35,221 bases of DNA from NCBI GenBank assembly GCA_027618515.1, contig JAQCEV010000022.1, positions 1-35,221 on the forward strand, read 5' to 3'. The first letter of the stretch is position 1. Each line of letters begins with the position of its first letter. The stretch comes from Chloroflexota bacterium. Lineage in GTDB: Bacteria > Chloroflexota > Dehalococcoidia > Lucifugimonadales > Australimonadaceae. Under the pieces are notes generated by a model. That model ran no database searches, was not told where the DNA came from, and saw only the letters and a program-made list of their open reading frames with translations. Shown here in pieces: positions 26,860-34,930 of the stretch. A program made the translations under genes and the position numbers.

Positions 26860-27534
26860 TTATGGCTCGCTGGTACCGTTTTCGGTCACAGCGTCCGCAT
26901 AAACACCTCGATACTCCGGCGGCAATAGCTCAGCGATCGACCCCATGATCCGGTCTGTCATCGTCAATAGCATCTGCCTATCTATACGGTCGGACTGCGC
27001 AAGCGTATACGGCTCACCTATTACGGCCTTGAGCTTCTGGAAATGAAAAGGCGTCTGCATCACGTGAGGGATCTTCTCCGTGCCCGTAATCGCGACGGGC
27101 ACAATGGGGACGCCCGTGCGCAACGCCATGTAGGCGATCCCGTCGTGACCCCGGCCCAGAGCTCCTGCGTGGCGCGTGCCCTCTGGGAAGATCAGCAAAG
27201 CCCGGCCCTGGTCTAGGAGCTTCTGCGCATGGGCCAACGCCGCCAGATCTTGCTTCTCACGATTCACTTCGAACACGTGTACCTGATGGAGGAACCACGA
27301 GACGAACCATCCCTTGAAAAGCGACCGCTTCCCCATCCACCACATCGGCCTATCGATCGCGTAGATCAGCACCGCTGGGTCCGTGTAGCTCTGGTGATTC
27401 GACGCGATCAGCAACGGCCCGGTCTTGGGGAGATTCTCGCGGCCCTCGACAACCAAACTCCCGAATGTCGGCATGAAAACTTTCGCTAGAAAGCGCCCGC
27501 CACGGTAGAGGAAATCTATCCGAGGCCATCTCAC
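26860..27534 (-). CDS. plsC: 1-acyl-sn-glycerol-3-phosphate acyltransferase
   Basis: Adds the second acyl chain to lysophosphatidate, giving phosphatidate for membrane lipids. The 224-residue protein has the acyltransferase HX4D motif (His47-Asp52 in SNHQSYTD) and the substrate motif FPEGTR (116-121). VPIVPVAITG marks the later conserved block. It starts with GTG at 27534, which overlaps the cmk stop as GTGA (27531-27534), so cmk and plsC are co-translated. The cmk-plsC pairing is common in Gram-positive and related bacteria. Confidence 0.93.
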   Translation of the reverse strand: MRWPRIDFLYRGGRFLAKVFMPTFGSLVVEGRENLPKTGPLLIASNHQSYTDPAVLIYAIDRPMWWMGKRSLFKGWFVSWFLHQVHVFEVNREKQDLAALAHAQKLLDQGRALLIFPEGTRHAGALGRGHDGIAYMALRTGVPIVPVAITGTEKIPHVMQTPFHFQKLKAVIGEPYTLAQSDRIDRQMLLTMTDRIMGSIAELLPPEYRGVYADAVTENGTSEP

Positions 27535-28190
27535 GCCCCACCGCTAAGCGCCGCTATGACCGCCCCCACGACACCCTGCACGTCCAGCGCATCCGTCAGC
27601 ACCACCACTGCGTCATCCGCGACGCGTAGCGGGCTCTCCTCGCGCTCCGAGTCGATCTTATCTCGCAACTCCAGGTTCTCCCGAACCTCCGCCTCGGTCT
27701 CCGACCCAGCGACCTCTGCCAGTCGGCGCCGAACGCGCTCATCAGCAGACGCGTCCAAATAAACTTTCCCTGCGCCGGGCAACACCTTCGTGCCGATGTC
27801 TCGCCCAACCATGACAACTTCGCCCGCCTCGGCCATCCGCTGCTGCTGGTCGACCATCGCTACGCGGACGCCCGCTACCTTTGCCACGTTTGAGACTAAA
27901 GCCTGAACCTCTGGCGTTCGCAGATGAACAGTCACGTCCTCGCCATTGGCCAAGAGGCGCTCACCGTTGGGGGTCACAACGATATCCATCACCGTAGCGC
28001 TGGCCAGTGTTGTCAGTGCATCGGGGTCTTCGATGGCAACGCCATCGCGTAACGCCAGGTACGTACAGGCGCGGTACATCAACCCCGTGTCTATGAATCT
28101 GTAACCGAGGCGTTGGGCCAGTTGACGGCCGACGACGGTCTTGCCGGAAGCTACGGGGCCATCTATTGCAATCACTTTTGGTATAGGCAC
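27531..28190 (-). CDS. cmk: Cytidylate kinase
   Basis: Phosphorylates CMP and dCMP to the diphosphates with ATP. The 219-residue protein has the P-loop IDGPVASGKT at about residues 9-18, the nucleotide-binding FIDTGLMYRA (the family usually has DTGAMYRA), VGRDIGTKVLPGA and a lid segment around VRRRLAEV. A stop codon immediately precedes the GTG at 28190, so this is the earliest possible start; the ribosome-binding site is weak (AAAG). It is the first gene of cmk-plsC and diverges from gyrB. Confidence 0.96.
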   Translation of the reverse strand: MPIPKVIAIDGPVASGKTVVGRQLAQRLGYRFIDTGLMYRACTYLALRDGVAIEDPDALTTLASATVMDIVVTPNGERLLANGEDVTVHLRTPEVQALVSNVAKVAGVRVAMVDQQQRMAEAGEVVMVGRDIGTKVLPGAGKVYLDASADERVRRRLAEVAGSETEAEVRENLELRDKIDSEREESPLRVADDAVVVLTDALDVQGVVGAVIAALSGGA

Positions 28191-28374
28191 TTAGAAATCT
28201 TTGCGTGTCGAGGCCCCTTGCGTCAAGGCGCTCCAACTTCATGGGGCCCCGCACGCCACGTCAAACACTGGTGGCGCGATCCGCATCTATGCAGGCAACC
28301 TAAGACATCCGGCTGTCCCGATGGCGGAATATCGGTGCCCACAGATCTCCCAAATACCAATTGTGCTATCCGTT

Positions 28375-28403
28375 TTGACCCTAGTTCGCAGAACTAGTAG
28401 AAT
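28375..28403 (+). promoter_or_regulatory. gyrB promoter
   Basis: TTGACC (28375-28380) and TAGAAT (28398-28403) are separated by exactly 17 bases on the plus strand. Both hexamers match the sigma-70-type consensus at five of six positions. Initiation near 28410 would leave a leader of about 100 bases before gyrB. The rest of 28191-28374 holds no gene and no clear promoter for the divergent cmk. Confidence 0.85.
28381..28397. promoter_or_regulatory. Perfect palindrome filling the gyrB promoter spacer (operator candidate)
   Basis: CTAGTTC-GCA-GAACTAG is a perfect inverted repeat with 7-base arms and a 3-base centre. It fills the whole 17-base spacer between the -35 and -10, the classic position for a repressor, or for an activator that distorts the spacer (MerR type). 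The half-sites run GTTC...GAAC, the opposite order to the GAAC...GTTC LexA/DinR box of Bacillus. I do not recognise the regulator. Confidence 0.7.
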
Positions 28404-28510
28404 AGCGCGCGTTAATAGGGGAAGTAGATTCAAAGCTCCGCTCTCCTAAATCACGCCACGCGCAGAGTGGCCCCGTTCCAAAGATTCCTTCGCCCGCAGG
28501 AGACGCTTCG

Positions 28511-30919
28511 ATGGTTGACCAGAAGCAGTCAGATTACACAGCAAGCGATATTCAGGTCCTTGAGGGCTTGGAGGCGGTTCGCCGACGTCCTGGTATGTAC
28601 ATCGGCAGTACAGACCAACGTGGCCTGCATCACCTCGTCTACGAAATCGTCGACAACGGTGTTGATGAAGCGATGGCTGGCTACTGTGACCACGTCACGA
28701 TCACGATGTTCGACGATGGTTCCGTGGGCGTCTCCGACAACGGTCGTGGCATCCCAGTGGATCTCCACGCCACAACCGGCAAGTCAGCCCTTGAAACCAT
28801 CATGACCACGCTCCACGCCGGTGGTAAGTTCGGCGGCGGTGCCTACAAGGTCTCAGGCGGCTTGCACGGCGTCGGCGCCTCCGTCGTCAACGCACTTTCC
28901 TCTGAGATGCGTGTAGATGTCGCTCGCGATGGCCAGCACTACCACCAGGAGTACGCACGGGGAATCCCGACCACCGAGATGATCGAGGACGGCCCCATCG
29001 CCGACGACGACCCGCACCAACAGGGCACGGTCGTGCGCTTCCTCGCGGACGAGACCACCTTTGGCCCCATCAACTATGACCACGACACGTTGGTCCAACG
29101 TTTCCGTGAGATGGCCTACCTCAACAAGGGCATCTGGCTCACGTTTAGGTCTGAGGCGCGCCCGGAAAACGACCGCACTTTCTACTTCGAGGGCGGTATC
29201 GCCAGCTTCGTCCGCCAGTTGAACCACAACCGCGAGGCGTTGCAGGACGAGCCCTTTTACATGGAGCAGCAGGGTGAGGGCACGATGGTTGAAGTCGCGC
29301 TCCAATACAACTCGGGCTTCTACGAGAACACGCTCGCATTCGCCAACTGCATCAACACCGTCGACGGCGGTTCCCACGTTGTTGGCTTCCGCGCTGGCCT
29401 GACGCGCGCTATCAACAGTTACGCGAAGAAGAGCAAGATCCTGCGCGACGACCAGGCGAACTTCTCCGGTGAGGACGTTCGTGAGGGCCTGACGGCCATC
29501 ATCAGCGTTCGCCTTGAGGAGCCACAGTTCGAAGGCCAGACCAAGGGCAAGCTCGGCAACGCCGAGGTCAAGACCGCCGTAGAACAGCTACTGGTGCAAC
29601 ACCTTGAGTTCTACCTGGAAGAGCACCCCCAAGAAGCTCGCCGCATCCTTGAGAAATGCATGACGTCCCAGCGTGCTCGCGACGCAGCTCGCAAGGCACG
29701 CGACTTGGTGATCCGCAAGAACGCCATGGACGGAGGATCACTCCCAGGCAAGCTCGCGGACTGCTCCGAGAAAAGCCCTGAACTCTCTGAGCTATTCGTC
29801 GTTGAGGGTGAGTCCGCCGGTGGTTCAGCCAAGATGGGCCGCGATCGTCGCACCCAAGCGATCCTGCCCCTACGTGGCAAGATCCTCAACGTTGAGAAGG
29901 CGCGACCTGATCGGATGCTGGCCCACGAGGAGATCCGCGCGCTCATCACGGCCATTGGCGCGGGCTTGGGCGAGGACTTCAACATGCCCAAGTTGCGCTA
30001 CCACAAAGTCATCATCATGACCGACGCCGATGTCGACGGAGCGCACATCCGGACGCTCCTCCTGACCTTCTTCTTCCGCAACATGCGAGAGCTCATCGAC
30101 GCTGGTCACCTATACGTCGCCCAGCCCCCGCTATACCGCACGTCCCGTGGCCGGTCAGTCGAGTACAAATACGCCGAAGCCGACAAAGACGCGTGGATGT
30201 CGAATCAGCTCTACGGTCGCGTTTCCGTCTCAAACGACGACGCCTCCGTAACGATGACTGGCCCGAAGCTCAGTACCCTGCTGGAGTTGATTCGAGAGTT
30301 TCAGGGTTGGGTTGCTCCGCTTTCAAGCTTGGGACTCGCTCCTGAGCTTGCAGGCGCACTCTTCCAAGGCTCAGCGCAAGGCAAGTACCGCCTCGCTTTC
30401 GAAGGCTCCGAAACGCTACAAGCCGTAGCCGATTGGTTCACCGAGTATGGTTACGAGTGCAAGCCCATCGAGGATCTCAAAGAGGGGCGATTCCTCCTGG
30501 AAGTTCCAGGCCACGGCACCATCAACGTGAAGGCCGTCCTCGAATCTGTTTCGTCCCACCGCGCCAACGAGGTATTCCCCCGTGTCGCGGAATGGGTCGC
30601 CGAGCATAGCTTCTCCATCACCCGACGTGACAACGAAGTCGCTGCAGGCCTCGCTTGGTTCGACCTTGTCACCGCACTCGAACGCCACTCCGATCGGAGC
30701 GGCGTTAACCTCCAGCGCTACAAGGGCCTGGGTGAGATGAACCCGGATCAGCTCTGGGAAACCACCATGGATCCGACTAAGCGGACGCTGCTGCAGATCA
30801 ACGCGGATCAAGCGGCTGAGGCGGACGAGGTGTTCACCACACTCATGGGCGACTTGGTACAACCCCGCAAGGAGTTCATCCAGGCCCACGCCCGCCAAGT
30901 GAAGAACCTCGACATCTAG
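28511..30919 (+). CDS. gyrB: DNA gyrase subunit B, long form with C-terminal insert
   Basis: ATPase and TOPRIM subunit of the enzyme that introduces negative supercoils. The GHKL ATPase region has the general base Glu45 in VYEIVDNG, Asp77 in SDNGRG and the lid GGKFGGGAYKVSGGLHGVG. The TOPRIM domain has EGESAGG (432-438) and DADVDG (505-510). QRYKGLGEMNPDQLWETTMD is near the end. At 802 residues it is about 165 longer than the common 640-residue form. The extra sequence lies at about 565-735, between the TOPRIM core and the tail motif, where E. coli GyrB also has an insert. GGAG lies eight bases before the ATG. No gyrA is next to it. Confidence 0.97.
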   Translation: MVDQKQSDYTASDIQVLEGLEAVRRRPGMYIGSTDQRGLHHLVYEIVDNGVDEAMAGYCDHVTITMFDDGSVGVSDNGRGIPVDLHATTGKSALETIMTTLHAGGKFGGGAYKVSGGLHGVGASVVNALSSEMRVDVARDGQHYHQEYARGIPTTEMIEDGPIADDDPHQQGTVVRFLADETTFGPINYDHDTLVQRFREMAYLNKGIWLTFRSEARPENDRTFYFEGGIASFVRQLNHNREALQDEPFYMEQQGEGTMVEVALQYNSGFYENTLAFANCINTVDGGSHVVGFRAGLTRAINSYAKKSKILRDDQANFSGEDVREGLTAIISVRLEEPQFEGQTKGKLGNAEVKTAVEQLLVQHLEFYLEEHPQEARRILEKCMTSQRARDAARKARDLVIRKNAMDGGSLPGKLADCSEKSPELSELFVVEGESAGGSAKMGRDRRTQAILPLRGKILNVEKARPDRMLAHEEIRALITAIGAGLGEDFNMPKLRYHKVIIMTDADVDGAHIRTLLLTFFFRNMRELIDAGHLYVAQPPLYRTSRGRSVEYKYAEADKDAWMSNQLYGRVSVSNDDASVTMTGPKLSTLLELIREFQGWVAPLSSLGLAPELAGALFQGSAQGKYRLAFEGSETLQAVADWFTEYGYECKPIEDLKEGRFLLEVPGHGTINVKAVLESVSSHRANEVFPRVAEWVAEHSFSITRRDNEVAAGLAWFDLVTALERHSDRSGVNLQRYKGLGEMNPDQLWETTMDPTKRTLLQINADQAAEADEVFTTLMGDLVQPRKEFIQAHARQVKNLDI

Positions 30920-30954
30920 CTCGCGAGCTAGGCTAGGCCTCCCGTCTGGGAGGC
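30917..30954. terminator. Hairpins between convergent gyrB and pyrE
   Basis: A 14-base palindrome TAGCTCGCGAGCTA (30917-30930) starts at the gyrB stop codon. It is followed by a perfect 7-bp stem GCCTCCC/GGGAGGC with loop GTCT (30937-30954). The hairpin abuts the pyrE stop, so it could serve both directions, though the T tails are poor. Confidence 0.6.
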
Positions 30955-31521
30955 TTAGCTCGTAACGACGTTGCCCTCAGCGTCGCCTTCGAGGATCGAG
31001 AACAACTCGTAACCATCACCACGAAGGCGTTCGCTGCCACCCTGGTTGCGATCTAGGATACAGCCCACGAACACCACCTTGTGGCCAGCGTCCTCTGCCG
31101 CGCGGATCGCCAGGTAGAGCGAACCTGCTGTCGAGCAGGCATCGTCCACGATGGCAACCGGCACACCCTCGGGTAACGGTCCCTCGATCAGCTTGCCCAT
31201 ACCGTGTTCCTTCGGCTGAGGCCGCACGAAGAACGCCGGCACCGCACGACCGCCGTCGAGGCCGCTGAGCATAGCTATCTCAGTCACCATCGGCACGGCC
31301 GCCACAGCAGGCCCGCCAACCGCTTCAGCACCTGACTCGCGGATCGCCGGAAGGATGGCCTTAGCGACCGCATTGGAACCCTTAGGCGACAGCGTCAGCA
31401 AACGGCCGTCGAAGTAATACTTACTCTTCTCACCTGACGTCAGCGTGAAGTCGCCATACCGCAGAGCATCGAGCTCATTACAGAGCTCCAAGATACGCTG
31501 AGGAAGATTTTCTGTAGCCAC
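30955..31521 (-). CDS. pyrE: Orotate phosphoribosyltransferase
   Basis: Joins orotate and PRPP to give OMP in pyrimidine synthesis. The open frame reaches 31557, but that would overlap nadD by 17 bases. GTG at 31521 has a perfect GGAGG seven bases upstream and gives a 188-residue protein starting at ATENLPQRILEL, so I chose it. The core has FTLTSGEKSKYYFDGR, the mobile-loop segment RPQPKEHGMGKLIEG with its Lys and His, and a PRPP loop VAIVDDACSTAGSL. The usual PRPP loop reads closer to DDVxTTGxS, so Ser-Thr-Ala here is divergent. It starts 19 bases after nadD. Confidence 0.93.
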   Translation of the reverse strand: MATENLPQRILELCNELDALRYGDFTLTSGEKSKYYFDGRLLTLSPKGSNAVAKAILPAIRESGAEAVGGPAVAAVPMVTEIAMLSGLDGGRAVPAFFVRPQPKEHGMGKLIEGPLPEGVPVAIVDDACSTAGSLYLAIRAAEDAGHKVVFVGCILDRNQGGSERLRGDGYELFSILEGDAEGNVVTS

Positions 31522-31540
31522 TATTGCGCCTCCAACGGCT

Positions 31541-32140
31541 CTACCTATAGAGCCCATATTCTTCTATGTATTCGCCAACCGCATCTGGTACCAGGTAGCG
31601 GTACGGTTCACCAGCAGTCGCACGACGCCGCAACTCAGTCCCGCTGATCTCGATGAGTGGCAGATGCACGGTCATCAAGCGCTCGCCTACCGTCGGGTCG
31701 ATCGCTTCCAGCGTTGTCAGATCCAGCGGGCCATGCCCTGGGCGTAGTGCGACCACCAACTGCGTCAGCTCCAAGATGCGCTCCGGAGCCTTCCAGCGGT
31801 GCATGCTATTCAGGGTATCCACACCCATGATGAACAGCACGTCATCGTCTCGCATATCGCCAGCGCGTAACTCTTCAAGAGTGTCCACCGTATAGGTTTC
31901 GCCTGGGCGGTCCATCTCGATCGTACTAAGCCGGAAACGTTCGTTCGTCTCGATGGCAAGCTGCACCATTGCTTTGCGGTGCTCCTTGCTCGTCAAGCGC
32001 TGCCCGCGCTTCATCCAAGGCTCACCGGTCGGGACGAACCAAACCTCATCAAGTCCCAAGCGCCAAAGCACTTCCTGCGCCAGGATCAGGTGACCTGTAT
32101 GGATCGGGTCAAACGTTCCGCCCAAGATCCCGCGACGCAT
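31541..32140 (-). CDS. nadD: Nicotinate-nucleotide adenylyltransferase
   Basis: Adenylates nicotinate mononucleotide to deamido-NAD in NAD synthesis. The 199-residue protein begins with the nucleotidyltransferase motif GGTFDPIHTGHL (7-18) and has the late motif EISGTELRRR (usually ISSTxIR), both typical of NadD. VPTGEPWMKRG is the substrate-recognition stretch. It starts directly after the obgE stop, with no spacer, so the two are translationally coupled; this order is common. Confidence 0.96.
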   Translation of the reverse strand: MRRGILGGTFDPIHTGHLILAQEVLWRLGLDEVWFVPTGEPWMKRGQRLTSKEHRKAMVQLAIETNERFRLSTIEMDRPGETYTVDTLEELRAGDMRDDDVLFIMGVDTLNSMHRWKAPERILELTQLVVALRPGHGPLDLTTLEAIDPTVGERLMTVHLPLIEISGTELRRRATAGEPYRYLVPDAVGEYIEEYGLYR

Positions 32141-33415
32141 TCAGTCCCACACCAACTCACGGTTAGCGATCCGAACGGTATCGCCTTCGACCACCCCTGC
32201 CTTCTCCAACGCGCTGATCACGCCGAAACGTTCCATCTCTGCATGGAATTGCATCCGCGCCCGCCAATCGTTGAACCGCACCATAGGTACGAACCGTTCC
32301 AAGGGTTCACAGGACACGACGAATACCTCTTCGTCACGCTCAATCCGAATCCTCGGTCGGCGAGGAACAACGACCTTGACTGTCTCTTCCGCTTCCGGCT
32401 CCTCGACATCGTCGTCTTCGTCCAGTATGGGGATCAACGGCAATACGCGATCCAGCAGCTCATCGAGCCCCTCCATAGTTGCCCCGGAAAGGACACTTGG
32501 GACTTGTCCGCTAGCTTCTTCTAACTCAGCCAACTTCTCCGCCAAATGTTCTCGCACTTCCGGCAGGTCAACCTTGTTGAGAACCGCAACTATCGGTTTG
32601 TCATCCAAGCCACCTGGGTAGGCCTCAAGCTCTTTGGCAACCCGAAGATATTCTTCGCCAACGTTTTCAACACTTCCATCAACAAGATGCACCAACACTC
32701 GAACGCGCTCAGTGTGCCTCAGGAACTCAAGTCCCAGACCCTTTCCCTCACTCGCACCTTCGATCAAACCAGGAACATCAACAAACACCAACTCATGACC
32801 ATGCCTGTAAACCATGCCAAGAACCGGCTCAATAGTCGTGAACGGGTAATCCGCTATCTTTGGTCGAGCTCGTGAAATGATCGACAGCAAGGTCGATTTG
32901 CCCGCATTCGGCGAACCAACCAGGGCCACGTCTCCAAGAACCTTCACTTCCAGGAACACCAACAACTCTTCCCCGTATTCCCCACCCTCAGCCAGCAAGG
33001 GTTCTTGGTTGGTAGAAGTTACGAATCGATGATTGCCCCGACCAGGAGCGCCACCCCTAGCGATCGCTACTTTCTTGTTGGCAACGACAAGGTCCACGAG
33101 TTGTTCTCGTTCCCCCTCTTCGTTCTCTCGCCAAACGACAGTACCCATCGGCACTTCAATCGTCGTGTCTTTGCCCTTTTTCCCTGTCTTGTCTCTCCCA
33201 CCACCTCCTTTTCCATCATCAGCGTAGACATTGAACGTCCGGTGAAGATGGCCAAGCGTACTCACCCCTTTTCGAGGAACAAGATAGATCGTTCCTCCGG
33301 TTCCCCCGTCTCCCCCGTCAGGGCCGCCTCGAGGTTTGTAGGGTTCGTGGAGAAAAGAGATTGCACCGTTGCCGCCTTTTCCCGCTCGCATCTGAAGGTG
33401 TTTGTTATCTAACAA
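32141..33415 (-). CDS. obgE: Obg family GTPase
   Basis: A GTPase linked to late 50S ribosome assembly, stress and cell-cycle control. Three domains are visible. The Gly-rich Obg fold is at 1-157 (RAGKGGNGAISF, GGPDGGDGGTGG). The G domain has G1 GSPNAGKS 167-174, G2 Thr193/Thr194, G3 DVPG 213-216, G4 NKVD 280-283 and G5 SGAT 310-313. An acidic linker (about 330-345) leads to the C-terminal OCT domain (about 350-424). The start is TTG at 33415: a stop codon lies two codons upstream, and the only in-frame ATG (33391) would cut into the first strand and has no ribosome-binding site. GAGAAG lies six bases before the TTG. Confidence 0.95.
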   Translation of the reverse strand: MLDNKHLQMRAGKGGNGAISFLHEPYKPRGGPDGGDGGTGGTIYLVPRKGVSTLGHLHRTFNVYADDGKGGGGRDKTGKKGKDTTIEVPMGTVVWRENEEGEREQLVDLVVANKKVAIARGGAPGRGNHRFVTSTNQEPLLAEGGEYGEELLVFLEVKVLGDVALVGSPNAGKSTLLSIISRARPKIADYPFTTIEPVLGMVYRHGHELVFVDVPGLIEGASEGKGLGLEFLRHTERVRVLVHLVDGSVENVGEEYLRVAKELEAYPGGLDDKPIVAVLNKVDLPEVREHLAEKLAELEEASGQVPSVLSGATMEGLDELLDRVLPLIPILDEDDDVEEPEAEETVKVVVPRRPRIRIERDEEVFVVSCEPLERFVPMVRFNDWRARMQFHAEMERFGVISALEKAGVVEGDTVRIANRELVWD

Positions 33416-33574
33416 CCGTTACTTCTCACTTTACTTAATCAGTAGGTAGGAGGTTTCCTAAATAATAATAGTAAAGGTATATGTTGGTGAACGTTTTGCT
33501 AACAAAGGCCGTCTAGCAGGTCGTTGCCTGGTCGAAGGATGTTGGGAATGTGTTAGTGAAGGACTGGGAATAGG
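33416..33574 (-). promoter_or_regulatory. AT-rich gap between dnaA and obgE, probable obgE promoter
   Basis: This 159-base gap is clearly more AT-rich than its surroundings and includes AATAATAATAG. On the minus strand TTGTTA and TATACC are 18 bases apart, and TATTAT is another possible -10; none is decisive. No hairpin with a T-run follows dnaA and no TTATCCACA box is present. Confidence 0.35.
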
Positions 33575-34930
33575 TCAATTAGTGGTGATTGAGGCGAGTA
33601 GTGGGCCGAGATCGTCGGCAAAAGGCTTATCAGACGCTAAGCGTTTGGCCACTTTCTTTACGCTGTAAAGCACGGTTGTACGATCACGACCACCTAAAGC
33701 TGAGCCGATTTCATCTGGTGATAGCTTGTGATGAGTATTCAATACGTACATAGCAATCTGCCGAGCGCCTGCTACTGCCCGATCACGTCTACCACTAACC
33801 AACGCGGCTTGTGGTAGGCCGAAGTGAGCTGCGACGGCTGCGATTATCGCTTTCGGTGATGATTCACCTAGATCTTGAGCAGCGGCCACGCCGAGAGCGC
33901 TCTGAGCGAGTTCGATCGTGACGGGTGTATTCGTGAAGTGAGCCATCGCCGTTACTCGGTTAAGGGAACCTTGGAGCAAGCGAACGTTGCTCTGGGTGCG
34001 TTCAGCGATGAAGTCGATCACTTCGCGGGGAACGGCTACGGGCGCACTCTCTGCGAAGGTGGAGAGCATGGCAGTACGAGTCTCCAGCGATGGCTGACCG
34101 ATATCGGCTAGCAATCCCCATTCGAACCGTGAACGTAGGCGCTCCTCAAGCAACGGTAGTGCTGATGGCGGTCGATCGCAGGTCAGGACGATCTGCCGAC
34201 CGGAGTCATGGAGTGCGTTGAAGGTATGGAAAAAGCCTTCCTGCGTACCTTCTTTGCCTGAGATGAACTGGACATCGTCTATGAGTAGTAGATCGGCGCT
34301 ACGGTACCGAGCGCGAAACGATTCCGTCCTCCGGTCCTTGATAGCGGCCAAGAACTCATTGGTGAATTGTTCACAGGTGACGTAGGCAACGCTGCGCCCT
34401 GCGGCCTGTGCCCGCGATCCGATGGCTTGAAGCAAGTGAGTCTTGCCAAGGCCAACGGCTCCGTAAAGGAACAGTGGGTTATAGGACTGGCCAGGAGCGT
34501 CAGCGACGGCCATCGAGGCGGCGTATGCCAGTTGGTTCGATCCGCCAACCACAAAAGACTCGAACGTGTAGCGCGGATTGAGGGGGGCGTCAGTCACCGA
34601 AGCCCGTGGTGACGTGCTGCTCATAGGTGTCGTAGAAGCGGCGGGTGCGGCTGGAGGGGCAGCGCTGGGACTGCCCGCCCCGACCTGGAACGTGACGCCG
34701 AGGGACGTATCGGTTACGGCTCCGACGGCATCTTCGATGAGGGCGTGCATCCGCCGTTCGAGCCATTCGGCAGCGAACGGTGTTGGTACGGCAACGACCA
34801 AGGTTTGATCGTTTATGTCGACCCCAACCGTGCCACGTAGCCAAGTGTCAAAGCTTGGCCGGGTGACTTGCAGTTGCAGACGACCCAGTACCGCTTCCCA
34901 GGTTTGGCGAGCGGAAGTGTCGACAGGCAC
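33575..34930 (-). CDS. dnaA: Chromosomal replication initiator DnaA
   Basis: AAA+ protein that opens the replication origin. The 451-residue protein has an N-terminal domain I (TWEAVLGRLQLQVTRPSFDTWL), an Ala/Pro/Ser linker (about 85-115), the AAA+ domain with Walker A GAVGLGKT (157-164) and Walker B LLIDD (215-219), and the DNA-binding domain IV. The domain IV signature reads GGRDRTTVLYS (413-423). Most DnaA proteins have His where Arg417 stands, a residue that contacts the DnaA box. The usual box VII GluGly is GlnGly here. GTG 34930 is preceded by a stop codon and by GGAG six bases upstream. Confidence 0.97.
   Translation of the reverse strand: MPVDTSARQTWEAVLGRLQLQVTRPSFDTWLRGTVGVDINDQTLVVAVPTPFAAEWLERRMHALIEDAVGAVTDTSLGVTFQVGAGSPSAAPPAAPAASTTPMSSTSPRASVTDAPLNPRYTFESFVVGGSNQLAYAASMAVADAPGQSYNPLFLYGAVGLGKTHLLQAIGSRAQAAGRSVAYVTCEQFTNEFLAAIKDRRTESFRARYRSADLLLIDDVQFISGKEGTQEGFFHTFNALHDSGRQIVLTCDRPPSALPLLEERLRSRFEWGLLADIGQPSLETRTAMLSTFAESAPVAVPREVIDFIAERTQSNVRLLQGSLNRVTAMAHFTNTPVTIELAQSALGVAAAQDLGESSPKAIIAAVAAHFGLPQAALVSGRRDRAVAGARQIAMYVLNTHHKLSPDEIGSALGGRDRTTVLYSVKKVAKRLASDKPFADDLGPLLASITTN

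Noticed and set aside
25962-26948. A 328-codon open frame on the plus strand
   Set aside because: It lies antisense to ppdK, whose protein is fully conserved. No recognisable motif appears in it.
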